NCBI GenBank assembly: GCA_009741485.1
Contig: CM019236.1
Coordinates: 35,357,458 to 35,421,457, forward strand
Source: Malurus cyaneus samueli
Lineage: Eukaryota; Chordata; Aves; Passeriformes; Maluridae
DNA: 64,000 nt
Reading direction: 5' to 3'
Part shown: positions 38,107-50,524 of the stretch, piece after piece
How positions within the stretch are numbered: the stretch's first letter is position 1
Layout: each line of letters begins with the position of its first letter
Program-made: the position numbers and the translations under genes
Notes under the pieces: generated by a model
Database searches by the model: none
What the model was told of the DNA's origin: nothing
The model's input: the letters and a program-made list of their open reading frames with translations, nothing else

Positions 38107-38692
38107 AAACACAATCAAATCATACATTCCAGCAAACATAATATAGAACAGAAGACGTTGTGACTAGGTCCAGCACAAAGAGATCATTAAGGTTTTGGGG
38201 CCTAGAGGGATAAACTCGAGCTATCAGGAATAAACAAAATCTAACTTGAATAAAAGCCAAAAGGTTTTTAAAAAGAAGATGAAAGTTCTGTAGAAGCCAA
38301 AGCCTTCTGGAAACAAAACAACACAAGAAATTCTAACAATGTTTTCATCTGTTTCTGCAAACAATAAATACCCTTTTAGGGTAAATCTACCAAAAGCTGT
38401 TATTCTGAGAGGTTCAGATGTTGATCCATTACTCAGGCAGACTGTGTAACTATGGAACTCTATCACAGAAACTTTAGGAAAATGTACTTTGCATAAAATA
38501 GCGATAATGTGACAACATAGCCATATTTTTCTTTAGAGACCAAACAGAAGCACAGACACTCAGAGAAGGGAAATGACAAAATTTTACAGAGGGCTATGGA
38601 TTTAAAACCTAGCTGATTATAAATCCAAATTATAAGTTACCTGAAAGGAAAAAAGTCAGAAATGTAAGAGGAAGTCTTAAAAATAGTGTCAT

Positions 38693-38763
38693 ACAAATAT
38701 CAGGGGCCCTTGCAGTTTAAAATGAGTCACAAATATCAGGGGTTCCTCAGTTCAAAATGAGTC
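38693..38763. repeat. Two-unit tandem repeat with TGAGTCA motifs (copy 2)
   Basis: Same structure as 23,481-23,551, at offset 15,212, with both TGAGTCA motifs intact. Confidence 0.85.
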
Positions 38764-41755
38764 ACATGAGAAACTTGTGGACTCTGTAGGACATGGTCAG
38801 CATGACTAAAAATTTTTCCTACCTAGCAGTTTCCAAACCATAAGGGTGTGTGGTGCTCAGAAATTCAAAGGCTTGTTCAACCCCTCCAATGACAAACAGA
38901 CAGCATTAAATCAAGACAATGCACAAAGATTGTGCAAAGGAGCATAAAGGTGTAGATGTACTACTACATGTTGAATTTAAATGCCCTGATGTACATGTAA
39001 GTAGTTAACAATAAGCATAGAAATAAGTTCTCTGTGACCTTCTCCAAGAAAGGTAGCTCTCAGAATTCTGGCTGTGGTCAAAAATTGCTATGTCCTGCTG
39101 ATGCATATGAATGTTTAGTTAGTCACGCAGAGGAAATGGTTTTTGTCAGTAACTGACTGACATAAGAAAATTAGTGCCTTCATAAAAGCTCTCAGGGAAA
39201 GGCAGTGACTGACTCTGACTCTTATATGTAAGAAATTTAATGACGTTCTCAAAAGATGGAAGGTGAACATAGTACAGATCCTGAGAATATCACCATTCTT
39301 TTTCCGGTTATCAGAACCTTATTCAAATTTAGAAATGTACCTGTGAACTAAGCTGTACAGAATTTCAAGCTTTTTTGTGTGAGAAAAAGTAGACATAAAA
39401 TCAAAGACTTTGATAAAATTGAAAAGTGATCCTATGACAAAAAAATAAAGAAACTGACTGAATCCTTATTTGACTATAAAAATATTTGTTATAAATTACA
39501 CTCCTGTGATATTATTTCTAGACAGAGCAAAAACAAAACAGTGGGCAATGCACAGCAAAACTATTTTTTGCCAAGCTATAAGCATAAGCATGTATTTTTT
39601 ATAATGACAAGGGTTTGCCACACAGATATTTTTTACATTTCTCATTATAGCTAAGAAAGAGCCTACTCTCATTACAGATTACTTTAAAATCATTGAAATT
39701 CCAGTTCACCAACTTTTGCTTTCCCAAGGATGACAGTGTATGAGCACAGCAGAAAATGTTATGGCCATACCTTTGTACAGTTAAAATGGGCTTGACAAAG
39801 ATGTTAGCACAATCTACACAAAAGGCATTGCTGACCTGAAAAATCATCTGTCCTGATGTCCCAAAATTCTCTACTCTTTGCTATTTTTAGGGTGAAAAGT
39901 GAAAAAGAGAAGAAGTGTGTCTTTTTTGGACAGATTATTTTTCCAAATAGTTACCATATGACCATACAATCCTTGAACCTGTCCAGTGCAGGGATATGGG
40001 GTGCAGAGATGTCACACAGTAGGCTATCAATAAGGTGAGACAGGAAAGAGCTTTTAAACTAGTACAGAATGTATTAAATGCACATGTGTTGGAGATTGAT
40101 CCTTTTTCACACACCTGCATTCTTGGATTCAGGTCCCAGGTTGGCTTTGCAGAGATTTTTTCTGTTTCCCTGCCAAGCACTTTACCTATGGAAAGAACCA
40201 ATTTCTCAGTCTCATTAACACCAGTCTGCCATTCACAAGTCCACAAGTCCAATGAGTACAACTTTTAAAGTTAAGTTTTAACTTTAAGTTTGGCAGAGCT
40301 TAGAATTTGCAATAATGTACATTCTTGTGATCTAACAAATGACATTTAGAATTTTCACCTACTGCTAAGAAAGCCAGTCTCACTATCTAAACAACCTGCT
40401 CCTATATACCTAATGTGGATTTTGTTTCAGCTTCTGCATTTGTGTCTTCCACCAGGAGCAAGAAGGCAGGTAGATGAGGCAGACTGACCTGGAGACATAA
40501 AAAACTTATTTCCCTGAAACTGGAATTTTTTTAACCATCTGCTTTCCCTGCACTTTGAGAAGCAGTAGAAAACCCAGCTTTGTCTCTTTCCAACCATTAT
40601 TCACACTCCTATCACAAGAACCTGAACCTCAGGAAAGTGTTCAACACAGACATGTGATCCTCTGAGAATCCTTTCCCCATCAAGCTCATTTTTCTGCCTT
40701 TTTGTCCCTCAGTTTTGGTGCATCTGTGGTGTGAAATTCAACTCTTCTGCCTACCTAGCTCACAGAATACATAAATGACATCCAGAAAAAAAAAAAGAGC
40801 CCAAGTTTTCTTCTGCCCTCTAAATCTCATTTGCATTTCAGAGATCCAGTCTTTTAATCAACGAACGACAATGGCATACAGGTTTTACTGCTCTCCATGC
40901 CTTGATCAGATCATAATGTGGGATCAGCTTTGGACACAGCTGAACAGAAAAAGACCTGTGATGTTCAAAACAAAAATTCTCCCAAGAAACACACAGGGTT
41001 TTTCTAGGAATTCCATCTGCTGCTTGAAAATCTCATTACAGCAGAAACTGCCTTCCAAAGTACCATTTACAAGCTGTTATCTCTAGTTTATAGTCAGCCC
41101 TAGAAAGAAAACACTGGGTGAACTTTTTTCTTCTTGAATATTTTGTATTTTGATTTTTTCCACTGAAGCAGAAAGCATTAAAAAGCTTTCAACAGATTGA
41201 ACAGTAACGTTCAACAAATTGAATTGCAAAAATTAAAAATAGAATTTAATATCCTTACAACAATAAAACATCAAACATGGTAAAATAAAATAAATTGCAA
41301 TCATTGCATGCAAAAGAAGGTAGAAAAACCTTCTTACAAGTTTCAAATGTAAAGTTTGTATTTTAAAGGTTTCTCAGATTTCTAGAAATCTGGCAACTAT
41401 GTGTAAAATCATAGTATAGGAAAAGCAGAGAAGAGTAGATGCACTGGATCACTCAGTCAGAAAGACTGTGAAATATCCTAACCTTAGCACCCACTACATT
41501 TTCTCAGTGGTGATCAGGAAAATGAGAATGCATTGCACCTCACAGAATCAGTAACTAAGAGAGATATTATTTCTCTATATGGTTATACCTTTGATTTTGA
41601 ACATTATAAAATTCCTTATACATGATTTAGAAAATACATATGTAGCAAAACATACGCCTTCTATTTACCTGGTACTGAATTTGAGCCACATTTGGCGAGT
41701 TCTCCCATTTCTTTCCAAACATTATTCCTAATTTAATGATGGTCTATTATTTAAT

Positions 41756-42742
41756 TGTTCCACAGCCACTGACAGGTTGCCAGGCACACAACAAAGCCTC
41801 TCTTTCACTCCCCACTGCAGTAGACAGACAAAAGAAAGTGCAATGAAGGGTTCACGTGTTGAGATGAGAACTGGGAGAGATCATTCACCATATACCATCA
41901 CAGACAAAACATACTTGGCTTAGGGAAATTAATTAAATTTGCTATTAACAAAATCAGGGCAGATTGAAGAGAAGTGAATTTAATAAACACCTTGCCCCCC
42001 ACCCCTGCCTCCTTCTCAGCTCTACCTCCTCCCTGCAGTGGTACAGCGAGTCGGAGTTAGGGTCAGCTCATCACAAGTTTTTCTCCTACTCCTCGGGGAG
42101 AGGAGTCCTTCGTTGTGGGGTCACTCCCACAGGAGATGGTTCAAGGACAGGCTGTTCCAGTGGGACTCCCTCAGGAGATCATAGGTCCTACCAGGATCCC
42201 TGCTCAGCGTGGGTTCCTCTCTGCACAGATCTGCAGGTCCCTGCCAGGAGCCTGCTCCAGCACGGGCCTGCCATGGGTTCACAGCCTCCTCTCAGGCATC
42301 CTCCTGCTCCAGTGTGAGTATCCCCCAAGGGGCACAGGTGGATCTCTGCTTGCCATGTTCCTCCATGGGCTGCAGGGCACAGCTGCGTCACCATGGTCTG
42401 CCCCACAGGCTAAAGGGGAATCTCAGCTCTGCACCTGGAACACCTTCTCACCCTCTTTGTCCACTGACCTTGGACCACAGCATCATTCGTCTCACACATT
42501 TTCACTTCCATGCTCCCTGGTGGCAATTACATCTGTTCAATAATTTTTTTTTTCCTTCTTAAATGTGTTATCACAGAGGTCTTACTATCATTCCTGATTG
42601 GCTCAGCCTAAACCACTTGCTGGTCCATCCTGGAGCCAGCTGGCATTGACTCCACTGGACATGGGGGAAGGTTGTAGCAGCTACTCACAGAAACCATCGC
42701 TGTAGCCCCCAGCTACCAGAACCTGGCCACATAAACCCAACA
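41756..42742 (-). mobile_element. Nearly full-length ~1 kb avian LTR (copy 2)
   Basis: Counterpart of 26,756-27,735. Several places fit the family pattern better here, notably 'ccatcacagacaaaac', 'tgattggctcagcct' and 'ggagccagctggcattgact', consistent with this copy lying inside a contig rather than at its end. No ERV coding region adjoins it. Confidence 0.88.
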
Positions 42743-44379
42743 GGGACCCCATACACTAGGTGTGAAATTGCTTTGGTCCACATACAACTCCTGTTTTATA
42801 ATGTGAAACAGCTCTGCTGGAAACTCTAGGTATGTCCTGATTGCAGGCTAGGAGGTGACAAATACTGATATTTCCCCACTTAACATCTGATTAGTCAGGC
42901 TTCATGGGGGACAGTGACTTTCACTTCATACGTTCTGTCATACTCAACAGTTTACTTAATGTACCAATACCACACACATTAGCAAAGTACACACCAGGAA
43001 AAGCAGCCTTTCATGCATTACATATGATCAGAAAGCTGGGACCTCATTTCCTAAATGTTCCATTTTATTTTCTAATTGACTATCACAGGAACTCCATGCT
43101 GGGTGTAGGTTCTTTGGTAATTTCACATCTCTCTGGTTCCGTAGCAACGAATAGTAGAGAAGCAGGCACAAGTTCATCAGTATATATCTGACTCAAACGC
43201 TTCATTAATCAGTGCACAGTTTTTGTCCCTCCTGGTAACAAATGGATTAAAGCAGGTAGAACTAACATATTCCCCGTCAGCCTTTCTGCTATATCTTCAC
43301 TGCAGGCTTCATTTCAGATGATTTTGAGAGCATTTTTTTCCCCCTATAAACTTTCTTAAGCAGACCTACCAGAGCTAATTTCAAAATTAACAATTCTTCT
43401 ATAATGTGCAGCTCTTGTCAGGCATCATTTCTCTAATAAACTCTCAAAGATACTAGTGGAAGCTTCCATGCTCCTCACTGTATTACACCATGAATACATT
43501 GACATTTCATCCAAGTCAGGTTTCAAAGGCTTCAAAATAGATCAAAGCCTCATTGAAAATGCCTGATTTATTCAGGACAGCTATATAAAATCTGTATTTA
43601 TTCTCTGTTTAATCCAGAAAGATAAAAGACACATAGTATTTTATATAAATAAACAGGAATTTAAAAACAAAAGAAATGCTTTCAGGAGAAACAGATTTTT
43701 CTAGCATGTTCATATACTAAGCAATTAATATCATTGGAGGCAGTCACCGTCCCTTTGGCCTCTGTATTTAGACTCACAATAAATACAAGTTCTTTTAAAA
43801 CACCTTGTCAATATTCCCTCTTAGGGCAGTCTTTTTGACATCATCATCATCATCCTCTGACTACAGAGGATGTGACTAAGGACACATTCTACTAAAGCTG
43901 TTGGAGGCCAGTACATCCATGGAAAGCTTTGCACAAATCCTCACTTCAGCAGGGGCTGAGAGTACTCCACATCTTTTACACTATTTGAACAGTATGAAAT
44001 AAGGTTCATAATGAATTCTAGCCTGTACCATGTTCAGGGAAAAGAAAGTGACATTAAACAGAAATTTCTGCCTCCATTGCATCCAACAATACAAACTCTC
44101 TAAAACTTCAAGACACTACATAGAGCTCCATGCTACTGGCTAACTGAGCTGCTCTGTTACCCCTTTTCATGCACTTCATAGCAAAATCAATAGAAACTTC
44201 TTTACAAGTAGAAGGATTTTTATTTTTCTTTACAAGCAAATCTGGGGTACTGAAAGCACATATCTTTGTCTTTAAGAATTTTAAAGACAGAATTGACACT
44301 CTGAAAGAAACATATGATGCAAGTTAACCATAGTAGAAGTGACTTGGCAAAGGAGCAAGAAACAAGTTCAAGTTTTAAC

Positions 44380-44380
<1 letters not shown>
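42743..44380. other. Unannotated right part of copy 2
   Basis: No gene recognised. The ATC-type run seen in copy 1 recurs at about 43,839-43,854. Confidence 0.6.

Positions 44381-44415
<35 letters not shown>
44381..44415. repeat. Poly-A tract (copy 2)
   Basis: About 35 consecutive A residues, longer than the counterpart in copy 1. No retrocopied body was recognised next to it. Confidence 0.95.
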
Positions 44416-44417
<2 letters not shown>

Positions 44418-44574
44418 CCTACACAACACACATATATTTCAATGACTTTTTTTTCCCCTTTAGATTATGTTATATTTTGATTGGTTATAACATGCAAGTC
44501 CTAAAATGACATCTTAATTTTGCTTTAGTATTAGAACCTACAATTCCACAGAGGGTATACACATCAACATGTCC

Positions 44575-44624
44575 ATGTAAAATCCTCATTTATGTAAAAA
44601 TGTAAAATCCTCATGTAAAATCCT
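44575..44624. repeat. Three-unit 'atgtaaaatcct' repeat
   Basis: The 12-bp motif starts at 44,575, 44,600 and 44,613. It lies about 20 bp past the point where copy 2 of the 15 kb block ends. Confidence 0.85.
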
Positions 44625-46872
44625 ATTTATTACAGCAACATTTCCTTAGACAATGCAATTGCACTTATGAAAGAGTTCATTTATGTTTGGGGGACATCCA
44701 GCATTAGCATTGTTTCCATCCCCCCGAGTACCTCCTAGATGGCTTCTCCAATACACTTCCTTCACTCTTTGTGAGCCCTGTCTGTGCAGAGCTCTCACAA
44801 AGAATCTCCAGTAAACAGCTTCCTATTTGTCTTGCTATTAACACTACGTATTAGGCTCCAGTTTAACCCTTACAGAAAATTGCCTTGGGTCTCTAACCAG
44901 TTTTTAACAAGAGTTAACACTAAAATTTATGATAAGAATGTGCTCCAATATCAGTTTTTATTCAGCTTTCTATCTCTTCCTCTGATCTCTTTCAAATTTC
45001 ATGCAACACACCAGTAATTGATAGAGAGAAGTGAGAATAATTGTTGCCTCTTAGGACTTCCATTTTGTCAATAATGGAGGGAAATAACAGTTTGTCTCTT
45101 TTATCCTTTCTTTACTTTTCTACATTCGGAGGTATCTGAAAAAGAATTGTACAAACTTCTAAAATAAAGAAAAGCATCGCCTCCAGCTGATGGTTTGGAT
45201 TTATTCACTCAGTTCTTTTAAACTTTCAAAGGAAGTAGCCCAAGCCACATTCCAATTTTTACTGTTGTTCATGCTTTCATTTTTATTAGCTGGCATATTT
45301 TAACTTCATCTCTGTAAAAAATAATTAACATGTTAGTAAAGATATGGCCAAGACAGTAGAGGTTCAGGTTGACAGGGGAAATCCATAGTCTTTGGCACTT
45401 TTATTGTAAAATATTCTCCTTCTCTCCTCTGTTTCCTGAACCCACATCCTCCACCCCAATTATACTGTTCCCTCACCTCTGCACACCAGAAATGGGGTCA
45501 AAGATCAGAACCATAGTAGAGTTTAAAAAAATAAATAAATGTAAAAGGTACTTTTGCTTGGGTCTGTCATCTTCCTGCCTGAAGACAACAGCCATGTCTA
45601 CATTTCTGAGCTGCAGTAGCATAAGAAAATGCTGCTCTGACTTTCTGAAAGCTAATTTCACTCAGCCTAATGCCTCTCTATAAAATGGAATTAACTTCAA
45701 CTTGGAAAAGAAGTAGGTGGACAGCAAAAAAAGGAAGGTACTGTACACAAATGTTGATTGCAGCCCCACTCCTTTAGGCCAAGAACACCACCTAGGAAGA
45801 ACAGAAGTGAACAGATTTGATTCACTTAATAGACTTTAAGTGCCTCAGGACACAGTACAAACTTGTATCACATTATCAGACAGGCCCCCTCATGGTGTCA
45901 ATGTCTGTAAAGGCTCATGAATATGTAAATAATATATGTATCTTGGAAACATGCTTGACAAGAGAATAGCTAAAATGAACTGATTCTAGTTATAAGCCAT
46001 CAGTATGCCATTCTTTATGTTTGAACAGGCAGCCTATTGCTAGGTGACAGATCATTAAGGCTATCTACTCAGTCAGCGGAAATGAAGAAATAATTTGTTC
46101 GTAATAACCTTCAGATGACCTCGCAGGCAAAACAGAGCCCTTAAAGAGCTATCCTTACAGATACATGTCATGCCTCTGTGTGGGACTCTTCTGGCCTCAC
46201 AGTAACAGCAGGGCTGCTGGTGAAGCAGAGCAATAAACACCTAGTGACAGGGCTGCAGCGTGGAAAGATCTCATCACCTGCCATTAACTGGCTGATGAAT
46301 AATTCACACCTTGCTATCAGAGCTAGGGATTTTAGGCAGTGCCATGTTACGTGGAGCAAGCAAGCAGGAAGAAAACATTGCTGCCTTCAATGGAGGCCTT
46401 GCTAAGCCCGCTTATAAGGGATTATTGATAGGCACAATAAATATACATGCACCAGATCATGCCCATCTACGAGATTAAGTCCCAGATATATTAGCAAGAT
46501 CTACTCTACAGAAACAGGCCTCCCACATAGATGCTGCTGTTCACCGTGTTTCTGTAGGTAGGCATATTCACACCCAGTCCTTCACTGTAGGCTGCTTTTT
46601 AATTGTTTTTTCCAAAGCTGTATGGCATTGGCTCCTATTGCCCCTGGAAAAGACATGCCTTAATGCTTCAGCCTTGGTCCCTATTGTAAATTCCCAGTTA
46701 GCTGATACCCTTCTGAGCTCCTCCATTATTTATATTACTGTGTAGGGTGGCACTCTAGACTGGCTTATTTCTGCCCCATGACATGAAAGGACTCTGCTGC
46801 AGAAAGTGTGTAAACTGAAAGGAAGAGATGATGATTGTCATTTTCTCCAGTAACTTATATCTTCGTCAAATT
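44625..46872. other. Unannotated DNA including a possible conserved element
   Basis: No gene recognised; open frames are 104 codons or fewer. The part from about 46,020 to 46,480 is less AT-biased, lacks simple repeats and carries homeodomain-like AT motifs; it is discussed as a candidate conserved non-coding stretch in the findings. Confidence 0.55.
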
Positions 46873-46882
46873 AAAAAAAAAG

Positions 46883-46913
<31 letters not shown>

Positions 46914-46917
46914 AAAG
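46873..46917. repeat. Poly-A tract with rare G
   Basis: About 45 bp of A, interrupted by three single G residues. The 70-codon frame across it is a poly-Lys artefact. Confidence 0.95.
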
Positions 46918-48307
46918 GAACTCCTATTTATTATGCCTGTTTTCTCTTTTATAGGGAAGAAATTGGAAGAAAAGCTGTTACACTTTGGGTTTAGTTTTGC
47001 ATTTGTTGTTGTTTTTGTTGCAGTTTTTTCTTCATTATGATAGTCCTGAATTTGTTGTAGAATACTAAATGTTCAATGGGGAAATTTTCCAGGAATCCTA
47101 GTAAAAATCAGATGTCTATCTGTGGAACATACTGAAACTTCATAATTGCTATTCATCTAAACTCTTTTTCAAACCGGGGTTTTTGCAGAATCAAAACACT
47201 GAACCAGAAATCTTCTGCCCAAGTTTTTTTTTTTCCCATCAATTATTTTGATAAGATTGGGAGCAACACAATTCATATTGCAAAATAACAAGGTAACTGG
47301 GTTATTCCAATTAGAGGGTTCCTCAACAGAATTATGTTTTCCTTTTAAAATATTTCTTTAAGGAGAAACTTAAACTTTTGTTATACATCACTGTGAGGTT
47401 GAAATAGTTTTTTTTTTATCTTGCACAAAATTTTTCTGTACCCAAGTTTCTTTGCACCTTGCTTAGAGCCCATTGTAAGCTCCCATCTCTGAAGAGAACC
47501 ACCCAGCACATACATATCTTACAGACTTCTTTTCAGTATTTTAACAATTTTGTTGACAACCAAAAGCTGATGGAATTTATACAGCTTCTTCAATTCATTA
47601 CAGGTAGATCTGTCAAAAAGGAACTGACATGAGCATCAAGTGTCTTCAGCTGCCCCATCTCCCCTTTGTCTTCCACCAAGGAAAAAAAAATACCATGGGA
47701 ACTTCCCCAAGCCAAAACATCTGAAGAGGAACTTATTGCAATCAAGGAATTGTTGATAGTAGGTGTTCCAATTAATTTTGACTCTAAAGCTGGGACAGAC
47801 AGTGTATCAAAAGTTTCTTGAAAGCACCTAATGGAGTTCATTTGAAAAGAAACCATCCTAACTTCTCTATCCAAGGAAAAGCAACTCTTGCTACTTGTTA
47901 CAGCATTCATTTTCAAGTAAATAATTATGACTCCTCCAGAAATGAGGGTAAAGGGAAAGTTTTAATCAAACTGTTTCATTGCATAAACCCAGATGGCCAT
48001 TTTTACCTTACCTTGCCAACTTTGATATCCCTGGTTAGTTTGTGTTATGGATTTCTGTAACTACAGTGTGATGTAAATGAGAACACAAAATGTTGACAAG
48101 AAGAAGCCAGGTGAAGAACAGATGAGGCAGAAGGTAATGCAGACGAATACAGATCAATCCAAGCTTTTCTTTTACTCGATAGTTCTCCTGCTATTCCATA
48201 CAGCGCGAGAAAAATGACTCACGTATTAGATATATTTAATTGTGTACTTCCTGAAAATGAAACTAAAGAAAAAACGGTGATTTTTTTTTCAACTAAAGAG
48301 TTGAATT
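46918..48307. other. Unannotated AT-rich DNA
   Basis: Nothing recognised. Overlapping frames on opposite strands near 47,590-48,060 (108 and 80 codons) show no family signature. Confidence 0.6.
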
Positions 48308-48374
48308 AAAAAAAAAAAAAAAAAGACAACGAGACAAACAAAAACAAATAAACAAACAAAAAAACACAAAAAAT
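48308..48374. repeat. A-rich / (CAAA)n simple repeat
   Basis: A poly-A run followed by irregular ACAAA and AAACAAA units. Confidence 0.9.
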
Positions 48375-50524
48375 TGCATAAAGATAATCTAGGAAAGATA
48401 GACAAGATAGATTTGGAAAAGTCAGATGTTCCTACCTTCTGATAAAAAGCTGTATGTAAGACCATCATTTACAACAGTGCATTGGGACTTGTGTCCAGTC
48501 TAAGTGGAATTATATGTATGAGCTTTACTCGTGCCTGTGGATATGTCTGTTTATATAATTTCTTTCTTCTATAAATAAATAAACTAGTAAAATCATAGCA
48601 GAAGCACTCCAAATTCCAGATATCCCTCTAATAGATCTCATAAGGCTTTACTCTGTACCCATTATCCAAACTAAGAGTTGACAGTTCAGTGAGGAAAAAG
48701 GTATGTTTACCTCAGGAAAGAATGTCTTTATGACACCGATCTGCTCTGATGAATCCACTAACGTGAAATTTTTGACCCAATAGGCAGTGATTGCACAGCA
48801 CTGAGATTTCTCTCATTATTCATGAAATATGTGTTGTACAGACAGCTCTCTCCCTGCAGACTTGCTGCCAAGCAATTACTCATTTTCACCACTTAGATTT
48901 TCTCACCCCCCCACCTTTTCCTTTTTATTTTATTATGTTTTGTGGGTGTTTATATATTCAGCATACTTCAAGAAGCAAACACACAGTACTGGTATGAAAA
49001 TTATGCTTGTCTTATTTGATTTTAAATAGAAAAGCACTTTCAAGTCCTTAAAAATGGATGTTGCTTTAAGCTTTACAGAAAGCAATAGGAGAAACTAGCA
49101 TCTGCAGGAAAAAAATGGAAAGCAATCAAGAGTATTTCCACTGTTATACATATTTGCTCTCTGAGAGAACCTGTGAAAACTACCTTCTATGACCTGATTC
49201 ATTCATCTGACTATCCTTGAAACATCAGTAGTATGTTTTATGAGGGAATAAACAAAAACAAAAGAGAGAGAGAGAGGGGATATATTTTATGAATGTTTCT
49301 AATTTGCTCTCTTATGAGGAACACTATTGGATGACAATCTGACTATCTTGATTTTTTCTAATTTAAACCCATTTCTGCATTTTTAGTTTAAAGTTCAGTT
49401 TATAGCAGGTGCAAAAGGGGTTCTGATGAGACCAAAAAAAAAGAGTCTTGGAGAAAATAACTAGAATCATATTAGGTGATAGCTTTGTGCCAAATTGGTT
49501 CTATGTTGTCTGATTTGCACCAGCAAAAATGTATTCAAAGATGGCTGAACTGTAGAAAAAAAGTTATCCAACAATATAAAAGACTCAATACCCCATAAAA
49601 TCTCAACTTAAACAAAATATGTAGCCTGCCAGAAAATGTGTACTAAACTTAGTAATCTAGGATGGAAGTGACAATATTTTTATAGCAGGTCTTGTTTTTA
49701 CATGCTTTAATTTCTGATGTTCAAACTGACAGGAACATTCTCTATTTTAGATGGTGTCCAGCAAGTTACATTGAAAGTCAGTACATGGTAGTCCATTTTA
49801 ACATTCAGCTGTGATGGATGGAAGAGGGATTAGAAGGCCCCCAGGAAGTCTTATTGATGTTATTTCCAGAAATACATTATTCCTGCGAGACAAGGAGGCA
49901 GGGGACTCCAATCTATTTCTCTGAAAACCTTGTAAAATACCTCACTTGTGAGGGCTCTAGTTTTTCATACAGCTCAGACTGACTAAAAGATTCAGACTTT
50001 TCATACAGATCAGACTTCTAAAAACTGAATCTTTGTGGATTCCCTCCCTATTTATATATTCTTTCCCTTCCCTCTTACCAGCCCAAGCACTATCATCTAA
50101 GACCTTTCTCTTACTCCAGTAAATTCAAGGGAGAGGAACATCCACACAACTTTCTTCCTGTTGCTCACGCTGGGAATCAATCCTTAACTTTTCACTGGAG
50201 GCTGAACTTTCTAACAGGACATCATGACAGACAGTTTAGCTCAGGACTGCACTGGATGGGACTGTCATTGTCTATTACGTATATATTTTCACCAAACTAG
50301 CGTTTATGAGAGGCATGTTTAGATGACTTGCTATCTGTACACCCTTCTTACCGTGCAGAATATGTATGCATGACAAGGCATGTGTCTCAGATCATATACT
50401 GGGACACACTGAAGCATAATTCACACTAGCCCTACACACAGAAGAGTGCATACCATGAAGAAATCATATGATAGCTACAGATATAGTAGTTCAGAGCTAT
50501 AGTAAAGCTGTGTGTCTCTGTGTC
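48375..50524. other. Unannotated AT-rich DNA
   Basis: No gene or repeat family recognised apart from a short (AG)n run at 49,263-49,278. Confidence 0.6.
49263..49278. repeat. (AG)n microsatellite, short
   Basis: About seven AG units followed by a short G run. Confidence 0.9.

Larger units (their letters stand above)
29592..44554 (+). repeat. Copy 2 of ~15 kb direct duplication (probable assembly artefact)
   Basis: It starts at the first base after the N gap with sequence matching 14,394 onward and ends at about 44,554, where copy 1 had reached its own gap edge; beyond that point the sequence is unique. The first ~750 bp carry several single- and few-base indels against copy 1 (for example around 30,070-30,135 and 30,220-30,285). 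The middle is near identical, and the right end reads smoothly into unique DNA. Copy 2 is therefore the better version at the right end of the block and copy 1 the better version at the left end. Confidence 0.97.

Noticed and set aside
46828..47040. 70-codon frame with a long Lys run
   Set aside because: The Lys run is the poly-A tract at 46,873-46,917.
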